From NCBI GenBank assembly GCA_947472965.1, contig CANJEF010000026.1:1-9900 (forward strand): a stretch of DNA of 9,900 nt, given 5' to 3'. Source of the stretch: Sphingobacteriales bacterium. GTDB lineage: Bacteria > Bacteroidota > Bacteroidia > Chitinophagales > Chitinophagaceae. Below, one piece after another: positions 1 to 7,426 of the stretch. Positions within the stretch are counted from its first letter, which is position 1; the number at the start of each line of letters is the position of its first letter. The position numbers and the translations under genes were made by a program. Below the pieces are notes generated by a model that saw only the letters and a program-made list of their open reading frames with translations, did not search any database and was not told the DNA's origin.

Positions 1-689
1 CCAAAATCAACGTCCAGCATGCTGCCCTGTGCACCTTCTGCAAGAACCCTATTACCAGCGCTAATTTTCTCATTAATAAAATATTCTCCGTTCACAATTT
101 TCAAACTGCGCAAGAATTCGATTGCCTCAAAAAATTCTTCTTCCCATTCAGTTATATCTTCATTGAATCCAAATGAATCCAATATACGCTGGTGTTTCAA
201 CCTTAGTTTAATATACTGGGTTGTAAAATTCTTGTCGAGTAAGTCACCAACACGCAATCCATTCCTTCCCGTTTTATCCATGTAGGCTGGCCCAATTCCT
301 TTTAGGGTAGAACCAATTTTTTCATTTCCTTTTGACAACTCGGAAGCCTTATCCAACGCCCTGTGGGTTGGGAGAATGAGGTGAGTACGTTCAGCGATGT
401 AAAGATTTTTTCTAGCATCAACTCCAAATGAAGCAACCTTATCACATTCCTTTTTCAATGTTACGGCATCCAAAACAACACCATTACCAATAAGGTTGAT
501 GGTGTTTTCATGAAATATTCCTGAAGGAATTTGGTGCAAAACAATTTTTTCACCTTTGATGTATAAAGTGTGTCCGGCATTGGGACCACCCTGAAATCGT
601 GCAATGAGATCATAATTTGGTGCGAAGAAATCTACAATTTTTCCCTTCCCCTCATCGCCCCATTGCATGCCTAACAATACATCCACCAT
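1..689 (-). CDS. purA: Adenylosuccinate synthetase, N-terminal 229 residues (runs off left edge)
   Basis: The enzyme joins IMP and aspartate using GTP, the first committed step from IMP to AMP, in the cytoplasm. Translation from the ATG at 687-689 gives MVDVLLGMQWGDEGKGK, the family's N-terminal GTP/IMP loop, with the catalytic Asp at residue 12. NAGHT at residues 37-41 holds the catalytic His40. Further family blocks are GNGVVLD (68-74), the STLKGIGPAYMDK region (127-139), GLRVGDL (144-150) and EGAQGSMLDVDFG at the window edge. Family members are about 420-430 residues, so nearly half is missing to the left; this is a window cut, not a truncation. No frameshift is visible. It lies 71 bp downstream of the alarmone synthetase gene on the same strand, so the two may be co-transcribed, although a weak promoter-like box sits in the gap. 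No Shine-Dalgarno sequence is seen. Confidence 0.97.
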   Translation of the reverse strand, partial: MVDVLLGMQWGDEGKGKIVDFFAPNYDLIARFQGGPNAGHTLYIKGEKIVLHQIPSGIFHENTINLIGNGVVLDAVTLKKECDKVASFGVDARKNLYIAERTHLILPTHRALDKASELSKGNEKIGSTLKGIGPAYMDKTGRNGLRVGDLLDKNFTTQYIKLRLKHQRILDSFGFNEDITEWEEEFFEAIEFLRSLKIVNGEYFINEKISAGNRVLAEGAQGSMLDVDF

Positions 690-714
690 GATAAAGAATT
701 TAGTTGTTGAGTGG

Positions 715-743
715 CAAAAATAAATGAATGAACCTAAAGGCAG
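715..743 (-). promoter_or_regulatory. Possible Bacteroidota-type promoter for purA
   Basis: On the minus strand, TATTTTTG (722-715) fits the Bacteroidota -7 consensus TAnnTTTG. Eighteen bases upstream is CTG (743-741), a one-mismatch form of the -33 TTG. Transcription would start near 711, giving an untranslated leader of about 22 nt before the purA ATG. The region is AT-rich, so the box may be chance. Read-through from the RSH gene is the alternative. Confidence 0.3.
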
Positions 744-760
744 AAATATAAAAAAAGATA

Positions 761-3004
761 TTAACCTTCTATGTCATATCGGTGAACATCTTGTATACCG
801 GGCAGCTCTTTTAGTTGTTGAAATAGCTGATCTAATTCATCCTTATCATGTACAAAAAGCTTTATGTTACCCTCAAAAATGCCCTCTTTTGCTTCAACCG
901 TGATGGCATTGATGTTGATTTTTAGTTCCCCCGAGATTAAGTTGGTTATTTTATGGATGACACCCACATCATCAAGGCCTGTGATACGCAATCCAGTGAG
1001 GAAGGATATTTCCTTATTTTTGGCCCATTTGGTTTTCACTACTCGATGACCATAATTTGATAACAGCCTTGTTGCATTTGCGCAGTTGGTTCTGTGTATT
1101 ACCAACCCCTTGCCTGTTGATACAAATCCAAAAACATCATCTCCGGGAATCGGCTTGCAACAATTGGCCAGTGTATAAACGATCTTATCGCTGCTTTCTC
1201 CAAAAATGATCAATTCGGCATCTTTTTTCAAGGCACCCTTTGACAATCCTGTATCCATTTTTTCAGGCTCCAATTCAGCAACCTTAATCAATTCAAGCTT
1301 TTCGTTAACGACTTTAAATTCTTTTAATTCCCTTAGGTCTATTCCCTTGATTGCAATACGATAGAAGAGATCCAGTGCAGATGGCAGTTTATAGTAAGAA
1401 ACTAATTCATCAATATTATAGGTGGATAGCGGGGCACCCAATGATGCAAGTTTTCGTTCAGCAATATATTTTCCATCATCAGAAACCTTTCTCTTCTCAT
1501 CCTTCAAGGTGTCTTTGATCCGATTCTTTGCCTTTGCTGTGATCACCAAAGAAAGCCAGTCTTCACTTGGCTTTTGCTTATTAGAGGTAATGATTTCAAT
1601 CTGGTCGCCACTGCGAAGCTTATAACCAATGGGAACAAGCTTGTGATTCACTTTAGCACCAATACACTTAGAACCAATGGCGCTGTGTATTGAAAATGCG
1701 AAATCAAGTGCAGTAGAGCCAATGGGCAACATTTTAACGTCTCCTTTGGGCGTATAAACATAAATTTCCTCTACCAAAAAAGAGGTTTTAAAATCTTGCA
1801 GAAAATCAATTGAACTAATATCGTCATTACCCAGCACTTCCTTGATTTGTGTAAACCACTTGTCGAATCGATCATCTTCGGCACCTCCCTCCTTGTATTT
1901 CCAATGGGCCGCCAATCCCTTCTCTGCGATCTCATTCATTCTTTTGGAACGAATCTGCACTTCCACCCATTTACCTTGTGGACCCATTACAGTGGTATGC
2001 AGTGCTTCATACCCATTTGATTTGGGGTTACTCAGCCAATCACGCAAGCGGTCGGGATATGGATTATACATATCCGTGATGATCGAATATGTTTTCCAGC
2101 AAGCTTCTTTTTCCATTTCAGAAACAGTATCCACAATTACCCGAATGGCAAACAGGTCATACACTTCCTCAAACTCAACGTTCTTTTTTTTCATTTTGTT
2201 CCAAATGGAATGGATCGACTTGGGTCTACCATATATCTCAAAGGCAAAACCTGAAACATCAAGCTTTTCTTTCACTGGTTTGATAAATTCATTGATGTAC
2301 TTGGTTCGTTCCCTTTTTGTATCAGCCAATTTCCTTGCAATTAGCTTGTACGTCTCTGGCTCGAGGTATTTCATGGAAAGATCTTCCATTTCGGTTTTGA
2401 TGATGTACAAACCCATCCGATGAGCCAATGGAGCATACACATAAACCGTTTCAGAAGCTATCTTCAACTGCTTTTCCCGCTTCATGCTATCAAGCGTTCT
2501 CATATTGTGCATTCGATCTGCCAGCTTGATCAATATCACCCTTGGATCATCCGTGAGTGTAAGTAAGATTTTTCTGAAGTTGTCTGCCTGCTGTGAAATA
2601 TTATTATCAACTACCGTAGAAATCTTAGTAAGTCCATCGATGATCTTGGCTATCTCTGACCCAAATTCCCGTTCTACCTCCTCCAGCGTGACATCTGTAT
2701 CTTCGACGGTGTCATGTAATAAAGCACAAATGGTTGATCGAACGCCAAGACCAATCTCATCAACACATATCATGGCCACTGCAAGGGGATGAAAAATATA
2801 AGGTTCCCCTGTTTTTCGTCGCATGGTCTTGTGGGCTTCCACGGCCATTTCAAATGCAGATCGCACCAATTCTTTGTCTCCACCCTTCAATTTGGGCTTC
2901 AAAGAACGCAAAAGCGACCTGTATCGTCTTACGATTTCCTTTTTCTCTTGTGCTTCATCAAGAGCATATTCAGGGTGTATACCATTGTTTTCTGATCCGT
3001 CCAT
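761..3004 (-). CDS. Bifunctional (p)ppGpp synthetase/hydrolase, RelA/SpoT (RSH) family
   Basis: A long RSH protein that makes and degrades the stringent-response alarmone (p)ppGpp. Numbering is from the ATG at 3004 (747 aa). The N-terminal HD hydrolase domain keeps its metal ligands: H72 in FHPLAVA, HDTVED (97-102) and LADRMHN (161-167), so hydrolase activity is expected. The synthetase domain has YGRPKSIHSIW (258-268), catalytic Asp283 in YDLFAIRV, GYEALHTTV (331-339) and the EVQIR Glu (348). Then follow a TGS domain (about 412-472), a helical region, a CC...H...C zinc-finger motif (C615, C616, H637, C641) and a C-terminal ACT domain (about 669-746). All parts of a full-length RSH are present. 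The start is uncertain: a TTG at 3022, in frame and six codons upstream, has AAGGAG 8 nt before it, whereas the ATG has no Shine-Dalgarno but is the normal codon. TAAATTTG (3017-3010) resembles a -7 box but lacks a -33 element. Confidence 0.97.
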   Translation of the reverse strand: MDGSENNGIHPEYALDEAQEKKEIVRRYRSLLRSLKPKLKGGDKELVRSAFEMAVEAHKTMRRKTGEPYIFHPLAVAMICVDEIGLGVRSTICALLHDTVEDTDVTLEEVEREFGSEIAKIIDGLTKISTVVDNNISQQADNFRKILLTLTDDPRVILIKLADRMHNMRTLDSMKREKQLKIASETVYVYAPLAHRMGLYIIKTEMEDLSMKYLEPETYKLIARKLADTKRERTKYINEFIKPVKEKLDVSGFAFEIYGRPKSIHSIWNKMKKKNVEFEEVYDLFAIRVIVDTVSEMEKEACWKTYSIITDMYNPYPDRLRDWLSNPKSNGYEALHTTVMGPQGKWVEVQIRSKRMNEIAEKGLAAHWKYKEGGAEDDRFDKWFTQIKEVLGNDDISSIDFLQDFKTSFLVEEIYVYTPKGDVKMLPIGSTALDFAFSIHSAIGSKCIGAKVNHKLVPIGYKLRSGDQIEIITSNKQKPSEDWLSLVITAKAKNRIKDTLKDEKRKVSDDGKYIAERKLASLGAPLSTYNIDELVSYYKLPSALDLFYRIAIKGIDLRELKEFKVVNEKLELIKVAELEPEKMDTGLSKGALKKDAELIIFGESSDKIVYTLANCCKPIPGDDVFGFVSTGKGLVIHRTNCANATRLLSNYGHRVVKTKWAKNKEISFLTGLRITGLDDVGVIHKITNLISGELKININAITVEAKEGIFEGNIKLFVHDKDELDQLFQQLKELPGIQDVHRYDIEG

Positions 3005-3034
3005 CAAAACAAATTTAATCAAATTAGATTCTCC

Positions 3035-3065
3035 TTCATTTTTTCAATTGAAATTACTACCTTTG
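3035..3065 (+). promoter_or_regulatory. Possible promoter for tRNA-Leu (and perhaps tig)
   Basis: TACCTTTG (3058-3065) fully matches the Bacteroidota -7 consensus TAnnTTTG. TTC (3035-3037), 20 nt upstream, is one mismatch from the -33 TTG. Transcription would start near 3069-3071, giving a leader of about 42-44 nt before the tRNA that includes the left arm of the inverted repeat flanking the gene. Placement upstream of a stable RNA gene makes a promoter here likely; the exact box is inferred. Confidence 0.4.
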
Positions 3066-3075
3066 CTGCCCATTT

Positions 3076-3208
3076 GAAAAGAGGGGTTGCACAGGCACTT
3101 TCACATAGAAATGCGGGTGTGGTGAAATTGGTAGACACGCCAGACTTAGGATCTGGTGCCGCAAGGTATGGGGGTTCGAGTCCCTCCACCCGCACTACCC
3201 CTCTTTTC
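3076..3208 (+). repeat. Perfect 12-bp inverted repeat flanking tRNA-Leu
   Basis: GAAAAGAGGGGT at 3076-3087 is the exact reverse complement of ACCCCTCTTTTC at 3197-3208. The arms enclose a 25-nt leader, the whole tRNA and 2 nt of trailer. If both arms are in one transcript they can form a helix outside the acceptor stem. The right arm runs into TTCTTTTTAA, a T-rich tract that could act as a terminator or processing site. The pairing is seen directly; any function is inference. Confidence 0.6.
3113..3194 (+). tRNA. tRNA-Leu, anticodon UAG
   Basis: A complete class II (long variable arm) tRNA. The acceptor stem GCGGGTG (3113-3119) pairs with CACCCGC (3187-3193), followed by discriminator A3194. 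The anticodon stem CCAGA/TCTGG (3140-3144 and 3152-3156) encloses loop CTTAGGA, with anticodon TAG at 3147-3149, reading CUN leucine codons (CUA by strict pairing). The variable arm TGCC-GCAA-GGTA forms a short hairpin. The T arm has GGGGG-TTCGAGT-CCCTC. The 3' CCA is not encoded (CTA follows the discriminator) and must be added by nucleotidyltransferase. It lies 33 bp upstream of the trigger factor gene, on the same strand. Confidence 0.97.
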
Positions 3209-3227
3209 TTTTTAACCTAGTTCATTT

Positions 3228-4598
3228 ATGGCACAAATAACCAGAGAACAGTTAGCCCCTCTGCACGAGAGAATCAAGATTACTGTATCCCCATCAGATT
3301 ACACCCCCGCTTTTGAAAAATCTTTAAAGAATTATGCCAAAACAGCAAATATTCCTGGTTTCAGAAAGGGCATGGTTCCAACAGGGATCATTAAAAAAAT
3401 GCATGGATCGGCTGTTTTCACAGAAGAAGTGCTGAAAACCATCGAGCGGGAACTAACACAATATGTGCAGACTGAGAACATCAGTTACCTAGGACAACCG
3501 TTACCGGAAGATGAAAACGACCCGGGCGATTTCAATTGCAATGAACCTAAAGACTATAGTTTTTCATTCGAAATTGGATTGAAGCCAATCTTTACATTAC
3601 CTAATCTTGAAACACTTCCTACAACGCTTCATCTTGTTGAAGCAACGCCTGAAATGATTCAAGAGGAGCTGGACAGGATGCAACAACGTTTGGGTAAAAT
3701 GACAGAACCTGAAACCATTTCCAGAGACGAGGATGTGCTGAACGTGCGTTTTGAAAAATGTGATGCTGAAGGAAAAGTAATTGAAGGAGCTGAACCCAAA
3801 GAAAACTCATTGCTTTTAAAATATTTCAGTGAATCCCTCAGAGAAGAATTAAAAGGAAAAAAGAAAGACGATACAATCACTATTCAGCTTTCAAGTGCTT
3901 TTGAAGACAAGGAAAGAGAATGGGTTGCCAATGACCTTGGTCTAAGCAAAGACAATGCAGAAGATATGAATCAGCATTTTCTGATGCACATAGTTAAAAT
4001 CGGATTTGTTGAAAAAAGAGAGATGAATGAGGACTTTTTCAAGGAAGCACTTCCTGGAAAGGAAATCAATTCGGAAGATGAATTAAGAAATGAGATTCGC
4101 ACCCAAATAGAAGCATATTGGAAACACCAGGCACAACATATGTTGGAGCATGATCTTTTTCATATTCTTTCAGAAGAAACACCAATGGATTTCCCTGAAA
4201 ACTTCCTGAAAAAATGGCTTCTTAAAACCAACGAAAACAAACAAACTGAGGAAGATATTGAGAAGGAATTTCCCACATTCCTGAAACAATTAAGATGGAC
4301 CCTGGTAAGCAACGAAATTGCCACAGGAAATACAATACAGGTTAGCAGGGAAGAAATCATGGAAAGCTTGCGCCAGCAACTGATGGGTTACTTTGGCTCT
4401 ATGAACATGGGCGGTAACTACGAATGGTTGGACAGCTATGTTGAACGTATGATGAGCGATGAGAAACAAGTAGAGAGTGCATATCAACGTGTTTTCAGTT
4501 CCAAAGTACTTTCATGGGCAGCTTCAAAAGCGAAACCGACAGAAAAGAAACTCAGCGCAGAAGAATTCAACAAACTGCAAGAAAAACACAACCACTAG
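3228..4598 (+). CDS. tig: Trigger factor, ribosome-associated chaperone
   Basis: Trigger factor docks at the ribosomal exit tunnel and shelters nascent chains. At 456 aa it has the usual family length. The N-terminal ribosome-binding domain (about 1-120) carries the docking signature GFRKGMVP (44-51), against GFRKGKVP in E. coli. The middle segment (about 166-262) sits where the FKBP-type prolyl isomerase domain should be, but I do not see the usual isomerase sequence features; it looks diverged and is probably not an active isomerase. The C-terminal helical chaperone part (about 267-440) is rich in charged residues and ends in a KHNH tail. The start is the ATG 33 bp after tRNA-Leu. No Shine-Dalgarno is seen and no separate promoter is evident, so it may share the tRNA promoter. 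Downstream lie clpP1, clpP2 and clpX, similar to the tig-clpP-clpX order of many bacteria. Confidence 0.95.
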   Translation: MAQITREQLAPLHERIKITVSPSDYTPAFEKSLKNYAKTANIPGFRKGMVPTGIIKKMHGSAVFTEEVLKTIERELTQYVQTENISYLGQPLPEDENDPGDFNCNEPKDYSFSFEIGLKPIFTLPNLETLPTTLHLVEATPEMIQEELDRMQQRLGKMTEPETISRDEDVLNVRFEKCDAEGKVIEGAEPKENSLLLKYFSESLREELKGKKKDDTITIQLSSAFEDKEREWVANDLGLSKDNAEDMNQHFLMHIVKIGFVEKREMNEDFFKEALPGKEINSEDELRNEIRTQIEAYWKHQAQHMLEHDLFHILSEETPMDFPENFLKKWLLKTNENKQTEEDIEKEFPTFLKQLRWTLVSNEIATGNTIQVSREEIMESLRQQLMGYFGSMNMGGNYEWLDSYVERMMSDEKQVESAYQRVFSSKVLSWAASKAKPTEKKLSAEEFNKLQEKHNH

Positions 4599-4612
4599 AT
4601 TTGAAAAAACAG

Positions 4613-4674
4613 GGAGCAAAGCATTGAAATTGCGTTAACATACGATTTCTGCTTTCAACTGATTTTGGGGCTCC
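4613..4674 (+). other. Structured RNA element in the tig-clpP1 gap
   Basis: The first part of the 174-bp intergenic region can fold into a long hairpin. AAAGCA (4618-4623), GAAAT (4626-4630) and CGT (4633-4635) pair with ACG (4642-4644), ATTTC (4645-4649) and TGCTTT (4650-4655). This gives 14 bp with two 2-nt bulges on the left arm and a 6-nt loop. An outer pair GGAGC (4613-4617)/GCTCC (4670-4674) could close it. No T-run follows directly, so it is not a textbook intrinsic terminator. It could end tig transcription, be an RNA processing site, or act in the clpP1 leader. The rest of the gap (4675-4772) holds no clear promoter; TAACTTTC (4746-4753) is a one-mismatch -7 box without a -33 partner. 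Confidence 0.45.
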
Positions 4675-4772
4675 TCCTCGATGTCAATATACATGGCATT
4701 TTGTCCGCTTTTTATAAAGGCATGCTTTTTGGATTGTATTTGTTATAACTTTCCTCACCAAAGAATACCATC

Positions 4773-5468
4773 ATGACCAACTTGGGAAAAGAATTTGAAA
4801 AATTTGCCGTGAAGCATCAAGGGATTTCAAGCAATACCCTTGACTCTTACACTAAACACCTTGTTACGAACCTAACGCCAAACATTATCGAAGAACGTCC
4901 AATGAATGTTGCCGTGATGGATGTATACAGTAGGTTGATGATGGACCGCATCATTTTTTTGGGATACCCAATTACAGATGAAGTGGCCAACATCGTTACA
5001 GCACAATTGCTGTTTCTTGATAGTACAGATCGAACAAGAGATATTCAAATGTATATAAACAGTCCGGGCGGTTCCGTCCATGCAGGACTTGGCGTTTACG
5101 ACACCATGCAGTATGTTACTCCCGACGTTTCAACAATTTGCATCGGCGTTGCTGCAAGCATGGCTGCAGTATTGACATGTGCTGGCACAGAAGGCAAAAG
5201 AACAGCACTCAAGCATTCACGTATCATGATGCACCAACCCAGCGCAGGTGCGGGTGGACAGGCCTCAGATATAGAGATCACTGTTGCGCAAGTAAGAAAG
5301 TTGAAACAAGAATTGTATGAAGTTGTGTCACTCCATAGTGGGCAGCCTGTAGATAAAATTGCAAAGGATTTCGACCGCGATTTCTGGATGACTGCTATCG
5401 AAGCAAAGGAGTATGGACTGGTTGATGAGGTTTTGATTCTGAATCCCAAAAAACAAAAAAAATCCTAA
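4773..5468 (+). CDS. clpP: ATP-dependent Clp protease proteolytic subunit, first of two paralogues
   Basis: ClpP forms the barrel-shaped serine peptidase that degrades proteins fed to it by ClpX. This 231-aa copy has the catalytic triad Ser129 (VAASMAAV), His154 (MMHQPSAG) and Asp203 (DFDRDFW), plus the NSPGGSV oxyanion-region block (96-102) and the C-terminal EAKEYGLVDEVL signature. The N-terminus is longer than in E. coli ClpP (207 aa). The stretch from about residue 40 (EERPMNVAVMDVYSRLMMDRIIFLG) is the form I know from Bacteroidota ClpP, so this is probably the orthologue of their usual ClpP. The extra N-terminal residues may be a propeptide. The C-terminus ends in a lysine-rich tail (KKQKKS). 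It is 18 bp from the second clpP, indicating one operon. The ATG at 4773 overlaps the stop of a short upstream ORF. Confidence 0.96.
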   Translation: MTNLGKEFEKFAVKHQGISSNTLDSYTKHLVTNLTPNIIEERPMNVAVMDVYSRLMMDRIIFLGYPITDEVANIVTAQLLFLDSTDRTRDIQMYINSPGGSVHAGLGVYDTMQYVTPDVSTICIGVAASMAAVLTCAGTEGKRTALKHSRIMMHQPSAGAGGQASDIEITVAQVRKLKQELYEVVSLHSGQPVDKIAKDFDRDFWMTAIEAKEYGLVDEVLILNPKKQKKS

Positions 5469-5486
5469 ACCCCAAAAGTAAAAACA

Positions 5487-6113
5487 ATGAAAATACCATC
5501 CATATCATACCTCGCCCCTCGCTTTGATGAGGAAAATGAGCCGAAGGAAAGTAATAACATCATGGAAACAATGATGTCTGGAGCCCGGTTCGATAAAAAA
5601 TTCATTGAGGAAAGAAAAATATTCCTCTGGGGTGTTGTTGACGACCGTTCGGCCAAAGACCTTAGCGCACGATTGATGTTTCTTGAATCCATCGATCCCG
5701 GTAAAGAAATAAAGTTTTATATCAATAGTCCAGGTGGTGTAGTTACCAGCGGCATGGTCATCTATGATACCATGCAAATGATATCTTCACCCGTATCGAC
5801 CATCTGTATGGGAATGGCAGCTTCCATGGGATCCATCCTCTTGAGTGGTGGAGAAAAAGGAAAGCGGTTCATATTTCCACATGGAGAGGTTATGATTCAT
5901 CAACCCTCTGGAGGCGGACAAGGCACTTCTGCGGACTTGGAAATCATGGCTGAACAAATCAGAAAGATCAAAGAATTAGGTGCCAATATACTTGCCAAGA
6001 ACTGTGGACAGAAATTTGATAAAGTGATGAAAGATTTTGACAGGGATTACTGGATGAATGCCAAAGAATCCGTTTCATACGGTATCGTAGACGGCATTTT
6101 GGATAAACTTTAA
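5487..6113 (+). CDS. clpP: ATP-dependent Clp protease proteolytic subunit, second paralogue
   Basis: A second ClpP of 208 aa, 18 bp after the first and clearly diverged from it. The triad is complete: Ser113 (MAASMGSI), His138 (MIHQPSGG) and Asp187 (DFDRDYW). NSPGGVV (80-86) and the SYGIVDGIL end are also present, so it should be an active peptidase subunit. Its N-terminus (MKIPSISYLAPRFDEENEP) differs completely from that of the first copy and lacks the EERPMNV segment; the family core starts near residue 43 (RKIFLWG). The two subunits may form separate homo-heptamers or a mixed ClpP1P2 particle, as known in mycobacteria, Listeria and cyanobacteria; the sequence does not decide this. clpX follows after 45 bp. 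Confidence 0.95.
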   Translation: MKIPSISYLAPRFDEENEPKESNNIMETMMSGARFDKKFIEERKIFLWGVVDDRSAKDLSARLMFLESIDPGKEIKFYINSPGGVVTSGMVIYDTMQMISSPVSTICMGMAASMGSILLSGGEKGKRFIFPHGEVMIHQPSGGGQGTSADLEIMAEQIRKIKELGANILAKNCGQKFDKVMKDFDRDYWMNAKESVSYGIVDGILDKL

Positions 6114-6158
6114 TATTTGAATAGCCACATACTTGGCACTTTAGCATAATTTTAAACC

Positions 6159-7415
6159 ATGGCAAAAACAACAATCCATTGCTCATTTTGTGGCAAACGC
6201 CGGGATGAGGTGAAAATTCTCATTGCAGGACAGGATGGTCATATATGTGAAGGTTGCGTTGAACATGCAAGAGAGATCGTTGACCAGGAAGTGGCACCGA
6301 AAGATGAGCATTCCTCAAGCTTTAATCTGCAAGTGAGGAAACCCATGGATATGAAACTCCATCTTGACGAGTATGTTATTGGCCAGGATGAAGCCAAAAA
6401 GATTCTTTCAGTAGCCGTTTACAATCATTATAAAAGATTGGATCAATCTGGAAAATCCAAAAACACGAAAAAAAATTCAAGCGCTGAAGAAGTAGAAATA
6501 GAAAAAAGCAACATCATCATGACTGGTGAAACTGGAACTGGGAAAACCCTTTTGGCAAAAACAATTGCCAGGTTGCTCAACGTTCCTTTTGCGATTGTAG
6601 ATGCAACTGTTTTTACGGAAGCTGGCTATGTTGGGGAAGATGTTGAAAGCATCCTTACCAGGTTATTGCAAGTTTGCAACTACGATGTTGCAGCTGCCGA
6701 GAAAGGCATTGTATACATCGATGAGATCGATAAAATTGCTCGCAAGAGTGATAACCCATCCATCACACGTGATGTAAGTGGTGAGGGGGTTCAACAAGGT
6801 TTGCTTAAACTATTGGAAGGAACGGAGGTATTGGTTCCACCGCAGGGAGGACGCAAACACCCGGACCAAAAGCTAATCAAGATTAATACACAACATATCC
6901 TCTTCATTTGTGGTGGCGCTTTTGATGGCATTGATAGAATCATCGCCAGAAGAATAAATACCAATTCAATTGGCTTCAACGTGAACAAACAAATGCAGGA
7001 TGAGATGAAATCGAACCTGCTGCGATTTGTAAATGCACAAGACCTCAAATCATTCGGACTTATCCCTGAATTGCTTGGCAGGTTGCCAATTGTTACCCAT
7101 CTGAATCCATTGACAAAAGAAACCCTTAGGTCGATACTCACTGTTCCAAAGAATGCCTTGATGAAACAATACGTTCGGTTGTTTGAACTGGAAGACATTG
7201 AATTGAAAATTCAAGATGAAGTATTGGATTTCATGGTAGAAAAAGCCATGGAATATAAATTGGGTGCACGTGGATTGCGTTCAATATGTGAAAATATCCT
7301 AACGGACGCTATGTTTGAACTGCCATCGTCAAAAGAAAAAGAATTTACCCTCACACTGGAATATGCCAAACAGAAATTTGATCATGCCAAAATGAGCATG
7401 TTAAAAGTGGCTTAA
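6159..7415 (+). CDS. clpX: ATP-dependent Clp protease ATP-binding subunit ClpX
   Basis: ClpX is the AAA+ unfoldase that recognises tagged substrates and threads them into ClpP. At 418 aa it has full family length. The N-terminal zinc-binding domain has C8, C11, C30 and C33. The AAA+ core has Walker A GETGTGKT (123-130), the pore loop GYVG (156-159), Walker B IVYIDEID (184-191), the RKH pore loop (232-234), the ClpP-docking IGF tripeptide (271-273), the arginine finger in ELLGRLP (R308) and sensor II GARGLR (369-374). All elements needed for ATP-driven unfolding and ClpP docking are present. The Walker A motif has Glu where ClpX usually has Pro (GPTG). It is the last large gene of the tig-clpP-clpP-clpX cluster, 45 bp after the second clpP. 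A small ORF starts 11 bp after its stop. Confidence 0.97.
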   Translation: MAKTTIHCSFCGKRRDEVKILIAGQDGHICEGCVEHAREIVDQEVAPKDEHSSSFNLQVRKPMDMKLHLDEYVIGQDEAKKILSVAVYNHYKRLDQSGKSKNTKKNSSAEEVEIEKSNIIMTGETGTGKTLLAKTIARLLNVPFAIVDATVFTEAGYVGEDVESILTRLLQVCNYDVAAAEKGIVYIDEIDKIARKSDNPSITRDVSGEGVQQGLLKLLEGTEVLVPPQGGRKHPDQKLIKINTQHILFICGGAFDGIDRIIARRINTNSIGFNVNKQMQDEMKSNLLRFVNAQDLKSFGLIPELLGRLPIVTHLNPLTKETLRSILTVPKNALMKQYVRLFELEDIELKIQDEVLDFMVEKAMEYKLGARGLRSICENILTDAMFELPSSKEKEFTLTLEYAKQKFDHAKMSMLKVA

Positions 7416-7426
7416 CTTCATTTAAC

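Noticed and set aside
1..18. Possible truncation of purA
   Set aside because: The frame is still open and conserved at the window edge, so the gene simply continues to the left.
1842..2423. 193-codon open frame on the plus strand
   Set aside because: It lies wholly antisense to the RSH synthetase domain, whose conserved motifs are clear. The peptide is Ser/Phe-rich and matches nothing I know, as expected for a shadow frame.
4715..4728. GCATGC palindrome within an A/T-flanked symmetric stretch before clpP1
   Set aside because: The palindrome has no loop and would not make a stable hairpin; no second copy suggests an operator.
4731..4753. TAACTTTC as a -7 box for clpP1
   Set aside because: One mismatch to the consensus and the only TTG upstream is 14 nt away, too close for a -33 element.
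6791..7198. 135-codon open frame on the minus strand
   Set aside because: It is antisense to the well-conserved ClpX core and has no recognisable features; a shadow frame.
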